A stretch of 64,000 nucleotides of DNA. Origin: JABDMH01 sp965223105 (GTDB taxonomy: Bacteria > Bacteroidota > Bacteroidia > Chitinophagales > Saprospiraceae). Shown here in pieces: positions 38,001 to 46,555 of the stretch. The DNA is taken from NCBI GenBank assembly GCA_965223105.1, contig OZ244987.1, positions 682,001 through 746,000 of the forward strand. Reading direction: 5' to 3'. The position numbers and the translations under genes are program-made. Each line of letters starts with the position of its first letter. Position 1 is the first letter of the stretch. The notes beneath the pieces are model-generated. The model ran no database searches. It had not been told where the DNA came from and saw only the letters and a list, made by a program, of their open reading frames with translations.

Positions 38001-38080
38001 TCAGTAATATTCAAGGAGTGGAAGGATTTGCCGTACCGACCACAAGTACCTATGGCCTCAATGCGAAGATCAGATTTTAA
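35006..38080 (+). CDS. SusC/RagA-family TonB-linked outer membrane receptor
   Basis: A 1024-residue protein with a signal peptide (YLLVALLLCASVDSWAQ). In order: a carboxypeptidase-like beta-sandwich (about 22-105; TVSGRVTDEDGAPLIGVNIL), a plug domain (about 110-235; ITGNNQPLYIVDGVPITNTS, ENITVLKGPNATAIYGARAN) and a 22-strand barrel ending in TYGLNAKIRF with a terminal aromatic. It works with SusD to import glycan oligomers using TonB energy. It is followed 39 bases later by its susD. The pair is a paralogous, head-to-head copy of the minus-strand pair and is intact, so it may supply the function if the other is broken. Confidence 0.95.
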   Translation: MNQYMYLLVALLLCASVDSWAQTTVSGRVTDEDGAPLIGVNILERGTANGTVTDLDGSYSITLTSDDATLDFSYTGFTTQSVSVDGRTTIDISLVTGVELQEVVVTSLGIEREKRRITYAAQNVDTRNIAQARELNVANSIAGKIAGVDLVRSSAGVGSASRVVIRGNRSITGNNQPLYIVDGVPITNTSFSNPTSDNGGVQGGDGIGNINPDDIENITVLKGPNATAIYGARANNGAVVITTKRGVTRKGIGVELNINNSIDKPLILTKFQNEYGQGNGGVYIPTSEEGWGARLDGHMVDHWSNNPNFEGPAQYPYSPHDNFKDFFVTGYNLANSITLTTGSQDLRALFSYTNTNSRGIVETNKLNRHNFNLRLDGNLTPKLSFDSKLTYFNQQVDNRLATGDDFNNPMRAIYRQPSNISLDQVREFEFFDDVGNRRQHYWNPGTNGGENVYWMLNRTKRDETRNRVIGMGSLRYQFTDNLSLMIRSSFDQVFEDQSYMQYNDTYTVADAGNLNLDDRRAVETNNDFLLNYNRDDVGDFSFNVSVGGNLLYQKNSTLNTRTNRLLKPNLFVITNTSQINSSQGGWEKEVHSLYGFANIGFKDYLYLDITGRNDWSSTLPADNWSYFYPSVGLTWILTDMIQTTPSFLTFAKLRASYAEVGNDTDPYRLAQVYNFGAGGALGYAWKGGSLPALDLLPENTESIELGFDVRLFANRLGIDFTWYKSNTFNQLLSVPLPRASGFSSKFINAGNIQNKGVEIILSATPVASSDFTWDLVFNFASNENIAIELTDDLKEFTTRGRSWMTTHAIIEGEEYDQILTRGFERNEQGRILINDLGLPITTPGQTVPQGSAAPDWTGGITNNFSYKGLTLSGLIDIRSGGKVFSFTEANLTFDGYSAQTLEGRDGFVVDGVLASDGSENTIVTTAEAYWHSLGGRNSPIGEPYGYDASFVRLREIVLGYSFNLNSDVIQGLDLSLYGRNLGFLYNASEIVDPGMSIGVSNIQGVEGFAVPTTSTYGLNAKIRF

Positions 38081-38119
38081 TCATTCAATGAATAATACTA
38101 CAATAAAAAAATATACATC

Positions 38120-39670
38120 ATGAAAATAGATCAATTCTTAAAGTTTGCTTTTAGCGGCTTTATGGTAACTCTTCTAGTGTTCGGATGTACTGACGATTTT
38201 GAAGAGATCAACACCAACCCCAGGGTATTGAGTGAGTTGGATCCGGCCACCATTGGTAATGTCTACGCACGGTGTCAGTATCGGGGTTTCTTCATTAATT
38301 ATCATCAGACTCGACAAACACTCTTTGCAGACTATTATTGTCAGTATACATCTAATTTACAGAATGCCTTCCCATCTGATCGATACGTGTTGGTAGGCGG
38401 TTGGTTGAATGGATCCTGGAATGCCTTTTATACCGATCTGGCCGGCAATCTGGCGGAAGTGCTGAAGGCCACTGATCCTGCAGAAAATCCAGGACTTGAG
38501 AATGAGAATGCTTTGGCTCAGATCTGGAAGGTGATCACCTACGAACGGATGGCCAATTACTGGGGGCCGATCCCCTACACTCAAGTAAACAATGCCGAAT
38601 CTTCCGTGCCCTATGATTCCGAGCCAGATATTTACAAGAGCTTCTTCACCATTTTGGATGGTGCACTGGCTACCTTAAATGCTAACCGGGGTGGTAATGC
38701 TTTTGGAGCTCACGATCAAATCTACGGAGGCGATATTGATAAGTGGATTACATTTGCCAACACCCTTAGATTGAGGATTGCCATGCGGATCTCTGATGTT
38801 GAACCCGGTCTTGCTCAGCAACAAGCCGAGAAGGCGGTTGCAGATGGAGTCATGGTGAGTAATGACGATGATGCCTTGTTCCAAACCACCGCCAATTCTT
38901 TTCATAATATGCCCAGGATGCTTCCCTGGAATGAATTTCGCATGAGTGCCAACATGGAAAGTGTGTTGAAGGGTTACGAGGATCCTCGATTACCGATTTT
39001 GTGGTCACCGGCAGTTACGGATGGAGAATACCGGGGGTTGCGTAATGGATATGAGGTGGTAGATCTTGGTGGAAAACCCGAATTACATTTTGATAACCTT
39101 TCTGAACCGGGTCCCCGATGGAAGCCAGTTTCCGCACAGGATAATCTCCCCTACGAAATCCTAATGTCTCCCGAAGCCTATTTTCTAAGAGCAGAAGGTG
39201 TGCTCAAGGGCTGGAACATGGGCGGCTCGGCAGAAGAGTTCTACAATAAGGGGATTGAAGTGAGTATGAGACGTTGGGGCATAGTAGATGATGCCGTTAT
39301 AGCTGCCTATCAGCAAAGTACAAATGTACCGATTTCGACCCATGATGCTCCTGAGCCTGTTTCAGATATTCCGATTAAATTCGATGCCGGTAACGAGGCA
39401 GTAGCTCTTGAACAAATTCATACGCAAAAATGGATTGCCCTATATCCCGATGGATGGGAAGCATGGGCAGACTTGCGTCGATCTGAATTGCCTAGAATGT
39501 ATCCCAGAATGGCTTCAGAAAATGCCGATGTAGGCGTTGGTGAGTTAATGCGTAGAGTAACCTATGTAAGTGGAGAATATACCACCAACGGCCCAGCAGT
39601 GCAGGATGCCATCAACAAACTGGGGGGACCAGATTTGGGAAGCACTCGCCTCTGGTGGGATCCTCAATAA
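38120..39670 (+). CDS. SusD/RagB-family nutrient-binding lipoprotein
   Basis: A 516-residue lipoprotein (VTLLVFGCTDDFEEINTNP). It has the same motif series as the minus-strand SusD: IWKVITYERMANYWGPIPYT, WITFANTLRLRIAMRI, KAVADGVMVSNDDDALFQTT and IHTQKWIALYPDGWEAWADL, ending SSxRLWW-like (GSTRLWWDP). It partners the SusC encoded just upstream, and a strong terminator follows its stop. The ligand is unknown; the neighbouring esterase, glucuronidase-like and sugar-acid genes suggest a plant- or algal-type polysaccharide. Confidence 0.95.
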   Translation: MKIDQFLKFAFSGFMVTLLVFGCTDDFEEINTNPRVLSELDPATIGNVYARCQYRGFFINYHQTRQTLFADYYCQYTSNLQNAFPSDRYVLVGGWLNGSWNAFYTDLAGNLAEVLKATDPAENPGLENENALAQIWKVITYERMANYWGPIPYTQVNNAESSVPYDSEPDIYKSFFTILDGALATLNANRGGNAFGAHDQIYGGDIDKWITFANTLRLRIAMRISDVEPGLAQQQAEKAVADGVMVSNDDDALFQTTANSFHNMPRMLPWNEFRMSANMESVLKGYEDPRLPILWSPAVTDGEYRGLRNGYEVVDLGGKPELHFDNLSEPGPRWKPVSAQDNLPYEILMSPEAYFLRAEGVLKGWNMGGSAEEFYNKGIEVSMRRWGIVDDAVIAAYQQSTNVPISTHDAPEPVSDIPIKFDAGNEAVALEQIHTQKWIALYPDGWEAWADLRRSELPRMYPRMASENADVGVGELMRRVTYVSGEYTTNGPAVQDAINKLGGPDLGSTRLWWDPQ

Positions 39671-39700
39671 AAATGAGTAGAAGAAACCATTACTTTAAGA

Positions 39701-39729
39701 AAGACAGGATTAGGCCTGTCTTTTCTTTT
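39701..39729 (+). terminator. Intrinsic terminator after plus-strand susD
   Basis: An 8-bp stem (AAGACAGG/CCTGTCTT) with a 6-base loop is followed by TTCTTTTT. It lies 31 bases past the susD stop. Confidence 0.88.
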
Positions 39730-39843
39730 TACCGATGCATCTGCCAAATTATAGCCGGCTTTATTGTCTTTTCTCGGGGTTCGAAACACCCCTTTCGCTG
39801 AATGTAGTGCTTATTTGCCTATCCAATTTCTCTTTCCTAATTA

Positions 39844-40620
39844 ATGCGAGGCCTAAGACATATTGAATTCTTAATTTTATTAATTGTAGTAGGGTTTGCC
39901 TGCCGTGAGCCCGATCAAAAAGATCGTTCTCTTACCGCACAAGAGTATCAAAAATTGGGAATGCCGGATCACAATAAAGTGTGGGGTGGGCTCGAGTACA
40001 GCACTGCCTGCGATATTCTTTTTAAAATAAAATATCAAAATCCGAGCTCTCTTCCACTGAAAAACAGCCGTAAATCTGGGATGATTTTCAATCGGTTAAT
40101 CACGTCCGAAAACTTTTCTTTTCTAAATATTGATACCCTGCCTTTATACAAAAAAGCTTACCAGATCAGCACTTTTGTAAACATCCAAAGTACATTGCTC
40201 GATATTTATTATGATGCATCCCGAGTGGATCAGTACTATAGCACCGAGCTTATCCATATTTACATCTTTGGACTGAAGGTCACGGAGGAAATGCTTGAAC
40301 TTGCCAGCCAAATCAATGAGTCAAGTGATGTCAGGGATCAAACCATGAAGCATGAATTTGGAACAATTCGATTGTCATACATGAAGATGCTACAATATGT
40401 TCTGGATAGAATGAAACATGCATCTCTTTATACATTGGATGATTTTGTCACTCTGGGTGATTCAGTAACTGCTTCGATTGGAAGGAATCTGGTCTACTTT
40501 GATTCGGTTTCTGTAGCGCATATTGGGACAGGGCTACAAGCGGTGATAGATAGTAGTGCATCCGGCAGAATAAGAAAAGATTACATGACCTTAATGGATA
40601 CTTTGGCTAGGTACGAGTAA
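39844..40620 (+). CDS. Hypothetical lipoprotein
   Basis: A 258-residue protein with a lipoprotein signal (LILLIVVGFACREP). The rest is mostly helical with no motif I recognise, including NVWGG-like KVWGGLEYSTACDILFKI near residue 45 and repeated Met-rich helices. It stands alone after the susD terminator and before the LacI regulator, so it has its own promoter or belongs to neither unit. Confidence 0.65.
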   Translation: MRGLRHIEFLILLIVVGFACREPDQKDRSLTAQEYQKLGMPDHNKVWGGLEYSTACDILFKIKYQNPSSLPLKNSRKSGMIFNRLITSENFSFLNIDTLPLYKKAYQISTFVNIQSTLLDIYYDASRVDQYYSTELIHIYIFGLKVTEEMLELASQINESSDVRDQTMKHEFGTIRLSYMKMLQYVLDRMKHASLYTLDDFVTLGDSVTASIGRNLVYFDSVSVAHIGTGLQAVIDSSASGRIRKDYMTLMDTLARYE

Positions 40621-40771
40621 GCAAGGTGAGATCCAGTGGCGTCCTGGCTTTGCTCCTAATGTGAAAGTAATGGCAACTGCAAACACCCATGGATAATTCT
40701 TACCTTGGGATGGTTTTATTGTTTGCCTGCAGGAAATTTATGTGTGATCACAAGACTTCTGTTTTTAGTTA

Positions 40772-41842
40772 ATGACTGTACGAATCAAGGATATTGCCAG
40801 AAAAGCTGGTGTCTCTACGGGTACGGTAGATCGGGTGCTGCACAATCGAGGTAATGTAAGCCGGAAGGTCAGAGAGCGAGTGGAGCGAGTGATGTCGGAG
40901 CTGGGCTATAAGCGTAATCTCATCGCTAGCACTTTGGCTTACAATCGTACGATACGTATTGCCGTGTTGATTTTCGACCCTGAAGATCCCTACTGGCATC
41001 AAATCAAAAGTGGTATCGAACGGGCTCAAGAAGCGACTTTGCATTATGGTGTACAGATCACCACCTATTTTGGTGATCAGCGGGACCCCTATGCCTTTCA
41101 ATGTGCAGCGAATAAGATTCTCGATAGTCGCCCGGATGCTGTACTTTTTGCTTCGCTGTTTTTGGATGAAGGATTGGCATTTTATCAGGCCTGCTTTAAG
41201 AGATCCATCCCCGTGGTCTTGATCAATACGGAGATCCCAGCTCCGAAGGCACTGTGCTATATAGGGCAGGATTCATACCAAAGTGGCATGGTAGCCGCTC
41301 GTCTCATTCATTTCGCCATTCCAAACAGAACCACTGCCTTGCTGGTTAATCTCGATGCTGATTCACCAAGTGCCCAGCATCTGATGGATAAAGAACGAGG
41401 ATTCAGGAACTACTTTGATCAACATCCGGATCATCACTGTCAGGTTGTAACGCTCAACTTTCCCCATTATCATCAACCGGAAGCCCTACTGGCCTTTTTA
41501 AAGGATACATTCCAGGAATATCCCAATCTAGCCGGTATTTTTGTCACCAACTCACGGGCCTACAAAATTGTACCATGCCTTAAGCATCTGCAACAAGATG
41601 TCGTCTTGGTCGGCTTCGATTTGATCAATGAAAACCTGGATTATTTGCGCTCTGGCGAGATTGATTTCTTGATCAATCAAAACCCAGTTTTGCAGGGTTA
41701 TCTAGGTATTATGAATATTATCAACCACCTCTTAAGACAGCAAGAGATTGTTCCTTTACAATATCTACCCCTTGATATTGTAGTCGTTGAGAATTGTGAA
41801 TATTACCAAAAGAGTAGCTATGCCTTACCCGTGGTGGTATGA
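40772..41842 (+). CDS. LacI/GalR-family transcriptional regulator
   Basis: The protein has 356 residues. The N-terminal LacI HTH (IKDIARKAGVSTGTVDRVLH, residues 5-24) and hinge (ELGYKRNLIASTLA) are clear. A periplasmic-binding-protein-like sensor domain follows (IRIAVLIFDPEDPYWHQIKS, VVLINTEIPAPKALCYIGQD, LAGIFVTNSRAY, VLVGFDLINENLDYL). The effector is probably a sugar or sugar derivative. Its stop overlaps the start of the SGNH hydrolase gene (ATGA). It is the only dedicated carbohydrate regulator in the window and could control the SusCD and sugar-acid genes, but no operator was located. Confidence 0.92.
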   Translation: MTVRIKDIARKAGVSTGTVDRVLHNRGNVSRKVRERVERVMSELGYKRNLIASTLAYNRTIRIAVLIFDPEDPYWHQIKSGIERAQEATLHYGVQITTYFGDQRDPYAFQCAANKILDSRPDAVLFASLFLDEGLAFYQACFKRSIPVVLINTEIPAPKALCYIGQDSYQSGMVAARLIHFAIPNRTTALLVNLDADSPSAQHLMDKERGFRNYFDQHPDHHCQVVTLNFPHYHQPEALLAFLKDTFQEYPNLAGIFVTNSRAYKIVPCLKHLQQDVVLVGFDLINENLDYLRSGEIDFLINQNPVLQGYLGIMNIINHLLRQQEIVPLQYLPLDIVVVENCEYYQKSSYALPVVV

Positions 41843-42444
41843 GTAACCCCATCAACTACCTAGCTCTCGGAGATTCGTATACGATAGGAGAAGGTGTCAC
41901 AAAGCGAGATTCCTTTCCCTTTCAATTGGTTGATCGGTTGAGGAAACAAGAAATTACGGTGCGAGATCCATTGGTAATTGCTCAAACAGGCTGGACAACC
42001 AAGGACCTTCTGAAAGCTCTTGACGAAGGAGAGTTAACAAGTAGGAACTTTGACCTGGTCACTCTTTTGATCGGAGTCAATAATCAATATCGCGGGTTGG
42101 AGATGCAAGAATATCAGGAGGATTTGGATGATCTCATGGAGCTATGCCTAAGAATGGTTGATAGAAATGCTGATCGAGTGGTTGTACTATCGATTCCCGA
42201 TTACTCCCTCACACCTTTTGGGCAGGGACGAAACCCGGGAAAGATTTCTATGGAAATCGAACAATATAATTTGTGCAATTTTACGATTGCAGAACGGCAT
42301 GGTGCTACCTATGTAGATATTCAAGAGTCAGAAAAGTTTCTCCTGGATGATCCAGACCTTCTAGTCAGTGATGATTTGCATCCTTCAAAGAAAATGTACA
42401 GGATTTGGGCGGAGATTATTGCCTCTGCGATCACAGCCTGTTGA
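41839..42444 (+). CDS. SGNH/GDSL-family hydrolase
   Basis: A 201-residue cytosolic GDSL esterase/lipase-type enzyme. Block I is LALGDSYTIGEG (Ser13), block III is GVNNQYRG with the oxyanion Asn, and block V is Asp178-x-x-His181 (DLHPS). It has no signal peptide, so it would act on an intracellular ester such as an acetylated sugar. It is translationally coupled to the LacI regulator by a four-base overlap. Confidence 0.9.
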   Translation: MSNPINYLALGDSYTIGEGVTKRDSFPFQLVDRLRKQEITVRDPLVIAQTGWTTKDLLKALDEGELTSRNFDLVTLLIGVNNQYRGLEMQEYQEDLDDLMELCLRMVDRNADRVVVLSIPDYSLTPFGQGRNPGKISMEIEQYNLCNFTIAERHGATYVDIQESEKFLLDDPDLLVSDDLHPSKKMYRIWAEIIASAITAC

Positions 42445-42452
42445 TCTGCTTG

Positions 42453-43316
42453 TTATCTTCTCTTCTTGCGCATCAATCCCTCTTGCACTACTGATGCCAC
42501 CAATAGTCCGTTCTGATCAAAGATGCTGCCTCGAGTGAATCCCCGGGAGTTGCTGGCACTAGGGCTATCTACAGCGTATAGATGCCAGTTTGCTAAATCA
42601 AAGGGTCGATGAAACCACATGGCGTGATCTATACTGGCCAATTGCAAATGAAAATAACTTACCTCATGCTGATGTGGTTGAATGGCAGTAGTCAATAAGT
42701 TGTAGTCGGAAGCGTAGGCCAAGAGCCTTTTCTGTATGGCTTGATCACCGGGTACTTTCCCTTTGGCACGGATCCAAACATACCTCACCGGTTCCTGGCG
42801 TTCAGGCAAGATAAAATTCAAGGGATCTACCGGTCTGAACTCGATGGGGCGAGGGAGTAAGAATCTCTTAAAGCCGGGAGGCAATTGATCAGCATATTTT
42901 TTCAATAAATCTTGATCTGATGAGAGTTTTTCAGGAGGTGTTACATCCGGGACTTCTATCTGATGATTTAACCCCTCTTGCTCCAGTTGAAAGGAGATGG
43001 CAGTGACGAAGATGTCATGTCCGTTCTGCACAGCTCGCACCCTTCTGGTGCTAAAACTGCCTCCATCCCGCACTTGCTCAACGATGTAGACAATGGGTTT
43101 GGTTTGATCACCGGGTAAGATGAAATAGGCATGCATTGAGTGAGGATGTCGATCTGGGGCCACGGTTAGTATGGCCGCATGCAGTGCCTGCGACAACACT
43201 TGACCACCGAAGACATGGTGTGCCCCTACATCGTGACTTGGCCCTCGAAAGATATTGGTTTCGATCTGCTCCAGATCCATGACTGAAAGGAGTTCTTTGA
43301 CTTCTTGCATTTGCAC
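42453..43316 (-). CDS. tesB: Acyl-CoA thioesterase II
   Basis: A 287-residue double-hotdog thioesterase. Family segments are present: GGQVLSQALHAA near residue 38, HSMHAYFILPGD, DGGSFSTRRVRAVQNG and, in the second half, SIDHAMWFHRPF with the catalytic Asp, the SASNSRGFTRG turn and VVQEGLMR with Gln. It hydrolyses acyl-CoA to free acid and CoA in the cytosol. It is convergent with the SGNH hydrolase gene, and an exact Bacteroidota -7 element lies just upstream. Confidence 0.95.
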   Translation of the reverse strand: MQMQEVKELLSVMDLEQIETNIFRGPSHDVGAHHVFGGQVLSQALHAAILTVAPDRHPHSMHAYFILPGDQTKPIVYIVEQVRDGGSFSTRRVRAVQNGHDIFVTAISFQLEQEGLNHQIEVPDVTPPEKLSSDQDLLKKYADQLPPGFKRFLLPRPIEFRPVDPLNFILPERQEPVRYVWIRAKGKVPGDQAIQKRLLAYASDYNLLTTAIQPHQHEVSYFHLQLASIDHAMWFHRPFDLANWHLYAVDSPSASNSRGFTRGSIFDQNGLLVASVVQEGLMRKKRR

Positions 43317-43333
43317 ACTGGTTAGTCAGGCTG

Positions 43334-43341
43334 CAAACATA
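43334..43341 (-). promoter_or_regulatory. Putative Bacteroidota -7 promoter element for tesB
   Basis: On the minus strand the sequence is TATGTTTG, an exact TAnnTTTG. TTG occurs 22 bases upstream (43366-43364), near the expected -33 spacing. The predicted leader to the tesB ATG would be only about 12 bases. Confidence 0.5.
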
Positions 43342-43383
43342 GGTCTTTGCCTTCAGATTGATACAATGATCTGGAATCTTGGA

Positions 43384-44862
43384 CTAGATCTTAAAGCCCA
43401 GGGTCAGCAAGAACTGGCTGCGACTAAGCGTGGTGTTTACCAGCTGATTAGGAGCGCCGTCTACCTGATAGGGGAGATAGGTCTCCTTTTGCGAGCTGTA
43501 ATTGAATGCAAGATCGAGAAATGCTTTATTGCCCCGAACTCCGCCACCTAAAGATATGATAGACTGCATGGTATTATCATCTTTAAAAGGACTGCTAAGC
43601 AATTGTAATCCTCCGCGTAGACGAAGGCTCTCAAAGGCCAACTCGCCACCGAGTCTGACATTTATAGCTCCGCCATACAACAGATCAATTTCACTATTAA
43701 TCAGTTCTTGGTACTGTCGGTCTTCAAAATTGTCACTATTGGTGGTGAAGTCATACCGTGCCGCACTGTAGTCTACGAATTCAATGTCAGTACTGACAAA
43801 TCCATGCTTACCAAAAATCGCTGAGAAACTACCCACTGCCCTCCATGGGGTGATCAGCGCGTACTCAAATTCCCCATCAGGTGACAGAGATTGAAAGCTC
43901 TCTGCTATACCACCTTGAATGAAATCATAAGTTAGGTCAGTGGAAAACCGGTCAGTAAGTGATAAGTAGGTTGGGGAGTGAAATGCTGCACCAATCCTAA
44001 ACTGCTTCCCCAGCTTGGCAATGAGTCCCAGTTTGATATTGACGCCACCACCTTCGGTATTGAGAAATTCGTCAAACGCCAGCGCATTAAATGCGGGAAT
44101 CACGTCGAGATCATCGGACTCTTTGTAACTTTGCTCAGAGGTGTATTTGACAAATGGGATGCCAATCGTAGTTCCCAACAGTATCTTATCCTTAAGATTG
44201 CCACCAAAACTAATGACCATTTCATTCATATAGCCACTATAGGTACTCAGTTGTTGTTTTCGAAAGGCTTGCTGCTGGTTACCCAAGAAGTCGGTCTCGT
44301 AGATGCCATCATTCTCAAAATCAAAGATGGCGCCAGTTTCATAAGCGATGCCCGCCTCAAAACCATCCAAATCGTCAGGAGCCAAACCAAAAGCCAAGCC
44401 TGCGAAGCGGTCTGTGATGCTGCCACTACTTTCGCCCAGGAAGAACTGTTCCTGATTGTAGTTGTTTTGTTTGTTTAAGCCAAAGCCAAGCGAGACCGAT
44501 TTCCAGTTGCCCCGGTTGGGTTGATTGGTGAAGACAATGCCCACATTGCTCACGTTAAAATTGTTGGTCCGCTCAGTCTCACTAAATCCCTCGGTGAGGG
44601 TTGCATCAGTCAAAATACTTAGATAAGAAGGTGTGACCATGAATTCTGACTTCCAGTATCCTCCAATCCCAGCGGGATTGATAGACAGTGAGGTGAAATC
44701 GCCACCCAGACCTCCTATGGCATTGCCGATACCCATGGAGCGAGCAGTACCTTGCTGATTGAGGTAACTGTACCTCAGAATATCAGATGCAGTTTGGGCA
44801 TTCATGAGTGCTAAGGAAAACATACTTACCAAGATTGTGGCTACTTTCTTTTTCATCGTCAT
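43384..44862 (-). CDS. OmpP1/FadL-family outer membrane transport protein
   Basis: A 492-residue outer membrane beta-barrel protein with a signal peptide (VATILVSMFSLALMNAQ); the second Met at 44856 is an equally good start. The motif after the signal, RYSYLNQQGTARSMGIGNAIGGLGGDFTSLSINPAGIG, is diagnostic of the OmpP1/FadL-like family in Bacteroidota. The barrel ends FLLTLGFKI with a terminal aromatic/aliphatic. FadL proteins import hydrophobic compounds; the specific ligand is unknown. It lies 105 bases downstream of the SR/RWN-repeat gene with a terminator between. Confidence 0.9.
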   Translation of the reverse strand: MTMKKKVATILVSMFSLALMNAQTASDILRYSYLNQQGTARSMGIGNAIGGLGGDFTSLSINPAGIGGYWKSEFMVTPSYLSILTDATLTEGFSETERTNNFNVSNVGIVFTNQPNRGNWKSVSLGFGLNKQNNYNQEQFFLGESSGSITDRFAGLAFGLAPDDLDGFEAGIAYETGAIFDFENDGIYETDFLGNQQQAFRKQQLSTYSGYMNEMVISFGGNLKDKILLGTTIGIPFVKYTSEQSYKESDDLDVIPAFNALAFDEFLNTEGGGVNIKLGLIAKLGKQFRIGAAFHSPTYLSLTDRFSTDLTYDFIQGGIAESFQSLSPDGEFEYALITPWRAVGSFSAIFGKHGFVSTDIEFVDYSAARYDFTTNSDNFEDRQYQELINSEIDLLYGGAINVRLGGELAFESLRLRGGLQLLSSPFKDDNTMQSIISLGGGVRGNKAFLDLAFNYSSQKETYLPYQVDGAPNQLVNTTLSRSQFLLTLGFKI

Positions 44863-44902
44863 CGATTTTATTCCAAGGGGGTAGGTGTGCTATTTGGGGC
44901 AT

Positions 44903-44950
44903 AAAAAATGGGTGGCAATGTATCCATCATCCCCACCCATGCTATTTTTT
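44903..44950 (-). terminator. Intrinsic terminator after the SR/RWN-repeat gene
   Basis: An 8-bp stem (ATGGGTGG/CCACCCAT) encloses a 17-base loop and is followed on the minus strand by a T run at 44908-44903. It separates the repeat-protein gene from the FadL-like gene. Confidence 0.7.
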
Positions 44951-44967
44951 CTTTGTTGTTCTCCGTC

Positions 44968-46311
44968 CTAGTTTCTTCGAGCCGAGCCACGGGAACTACT
45001 TCCTGAAGATCTTGGGCTCACACTACGAGAGGAACTTCCTGAAGACCGCGGACTAACGCTCCTTGACGGTCCGCTGGATCGTGGGGAAATGCTCCGGGTG
45101 TTGCCGCTAGACCTGCTGGGCGACATGCTGCGAGAGGGTTGCCTGCTCGGGCTATAACTCCGCGAACTTCCCGATCGACTAGGAGAGTAACTTCTTGAAC
45201 TTCCTGACCGACTTGGGCTATAGCTTCTTGGTGTGCTGTTAGAGCGGCTGGGTGAATAGCTACCTCGCCTGGTTGCACTTTTCGTTGATGGAGAGTAATT
45301 TCTACTCGATGGCTTGGCGGAAGTTGCTGGCGTCGACCTTTGAATCTGTCGACTTGTACTGGGATTGTATGATCGAGTTCTCACACCAGATCGACTACCA
45401 CTGAATGTCTTGGTTGTTGAAATGGGTTTCCGAATAACATTTCGATCAGCACTCGTTGATACTCGTGGATTTCTATAACTGGTACCGGCGGTACTGGTTA
45501 TCGATCGACCGCTTGTCCTTCCAATTCCTGCAATATTTCTCGCATCATCACCTGACCGGGCGGGTGTTCTTGTTATCGCCCGTCCATCAGCCACTCGATT
45601 GGTGACTCTAGGAGATCTTGATGGTGTTGCGGTAGAAGCCTTTACACTTCCCGCTTTTCTTGCACCATAGTAGCTCCCACGATTGTTGCCATAGCTAGGT
45701 TGGAATCGATCATAGGCCGTACCGTAATAATAATTGTTGATATTATTGTAATACCCACCGCCGTACAATCCACCGTAACCAAAACTGCTAAAGGTGGGAC
45801 CAAATCCAAAAACACAATCTATGTAGCTGCTGCGACCTCCATAAAAGAATGGATCGTAAAACGATCGACTCCAAGGACTGTAGCCATAGCCATAAAAGTC
45901 ATATCTGTTCCAGCTGTTCCATCGATTCCATCGATTCCAACGGTTCCATCGATTCCAACGATTCCAAGAATTGTATCCATAGAATCCGCCAAAACCTACA
46001 GATGCACCAAAGTAGAATGGATCATAGAAGAAGGGATCAAAGAAATTAAATGAGATGAATGGTCGATTAAATCGTCGGATGCGTGAGGAATAATAGTAAT
46101 CATCCCGATCATAGTAGTCGTATTCATCATCATCGTAGTAGTAATTCTCGGTCACGTACACGTCACCACCATCATCATCTACGTAAGTGTCAACGTAATA
46201 TTCGTCCTCTTCGGGATCGAAGTAGATGTCGTCAAACTGGGCAAAGCCACTGGCCGCAAACATCGCAACGAATGTGAAGAGTGAGCTAATTTTAAGAACG
46301 TACCTTTTCAT
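44968..46311 (-). CDS. Secreted low-complexity protein with acidic Tyr, RWN and Ser-Arg repeat regions
   Basis: A 447-residue protein with a signal peptide (SLFTFVAMFAASGFAQ). Residues about 26-75 are Asp/Tyr-rich. Residues about 85-150 are Gly/Phe/Tyr-rich and contain six tandem NRW triplets. From about 230 to the end the protein is strongly Ser/Arg/Pro with units RSYSPSRSGSS and SVSPRSSGSS, giving a very basic tail. Similar proteins are common in Bacteroidota with unknown role; an extracellular or envelope structural or nucleic-acid-binding part is possible. No enzymatic motif is visible. The long acidic half and basic half make it strikingly bipolar. Confidence 0.8.
   Translation of the reverse strand: MKRYVLKISSLFTFVAMFAASGFAQFDDIYFDPEEDEYYVDTYVDDDGGDVYVTENYYYDDDEYDYYDRDDYYYSSRIRRFNRPFISFNFFDPFFYDPFYFGASVGFGGFYGYNSWNRWNRWNRWNRWNRWNSWNRYDFYGYGYSPWSRSFYDPFFYGGRSSYIDCVFGFGPTFSSFGYGGLYGGGYYNNINNYYYGTAYDRFQPSYGNNRGSYYGARKAGSVKASTATPSRSPRVTNRVADGRAITRTPARSGDDARNIAGIGRTSGRSITSTAGTSYRNPRVSTSADRNVIRKPISTTKTFSGSRSGVRTRSYNPSTSRQIQRSTPATSAKPSSRNYSPSTKSATRRGSYSPSRSNSTPRSYSPSRSGSSRSYSPSRSGSSRSYSPSRQPSRSMSPSRSSGNTRSISPRSSGPSRSVSPRSSGSSSRSVSPRSSGSSSRGSARRN
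45916..45971 (-). repeat. 9-bp tandem repeat encoding RWN units
   Basis: About six copies of a 9-base unit (ATTCCATCG and ATTCCAACG on the plus strand) encode consecutive Asn-Arg-Trp triplets of the SR/RWN protein. The unit is in frame, so copy-number changes would keep the gene open. Confidence 0.8.
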
Positions 46312-46555
46312 TTGTAAAATTTTTACTAAATATACCTTGACTCTCTTACACCTCTAATTTATTACTTTTACGCCGTTTATCTTGTTAATGATGTTTTAAA
46401 GTTTATAAACGGTGGCGCTAAAGTACATTTCTGGGCAGCAAATCGTCTACAAATAAGACAAGTCAACGGGTCGAAAAGTTTCACCTTAACAGATATTTAA
46501 GCTAAGGGCCTTTCAGATCTTAAGAAGCTATTAAAAATTTGAAGATCAGGTACTT

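Noticed and set aside
43978..44478. 166-codon plus-strand frame opposite the FadL-like gene
   Set aside because: Antisense shadow of a clear outer membrane barrel; no recognisable domain.
45700..46053. Plus-strand frame with Ile/Pro/Ser repeats opposite the SR/RWN gene
   Set aside because: Its repeats come from the 9-bp tandem repeat read on the other strand; the minus-strand frame has the signal peptide and terminator.
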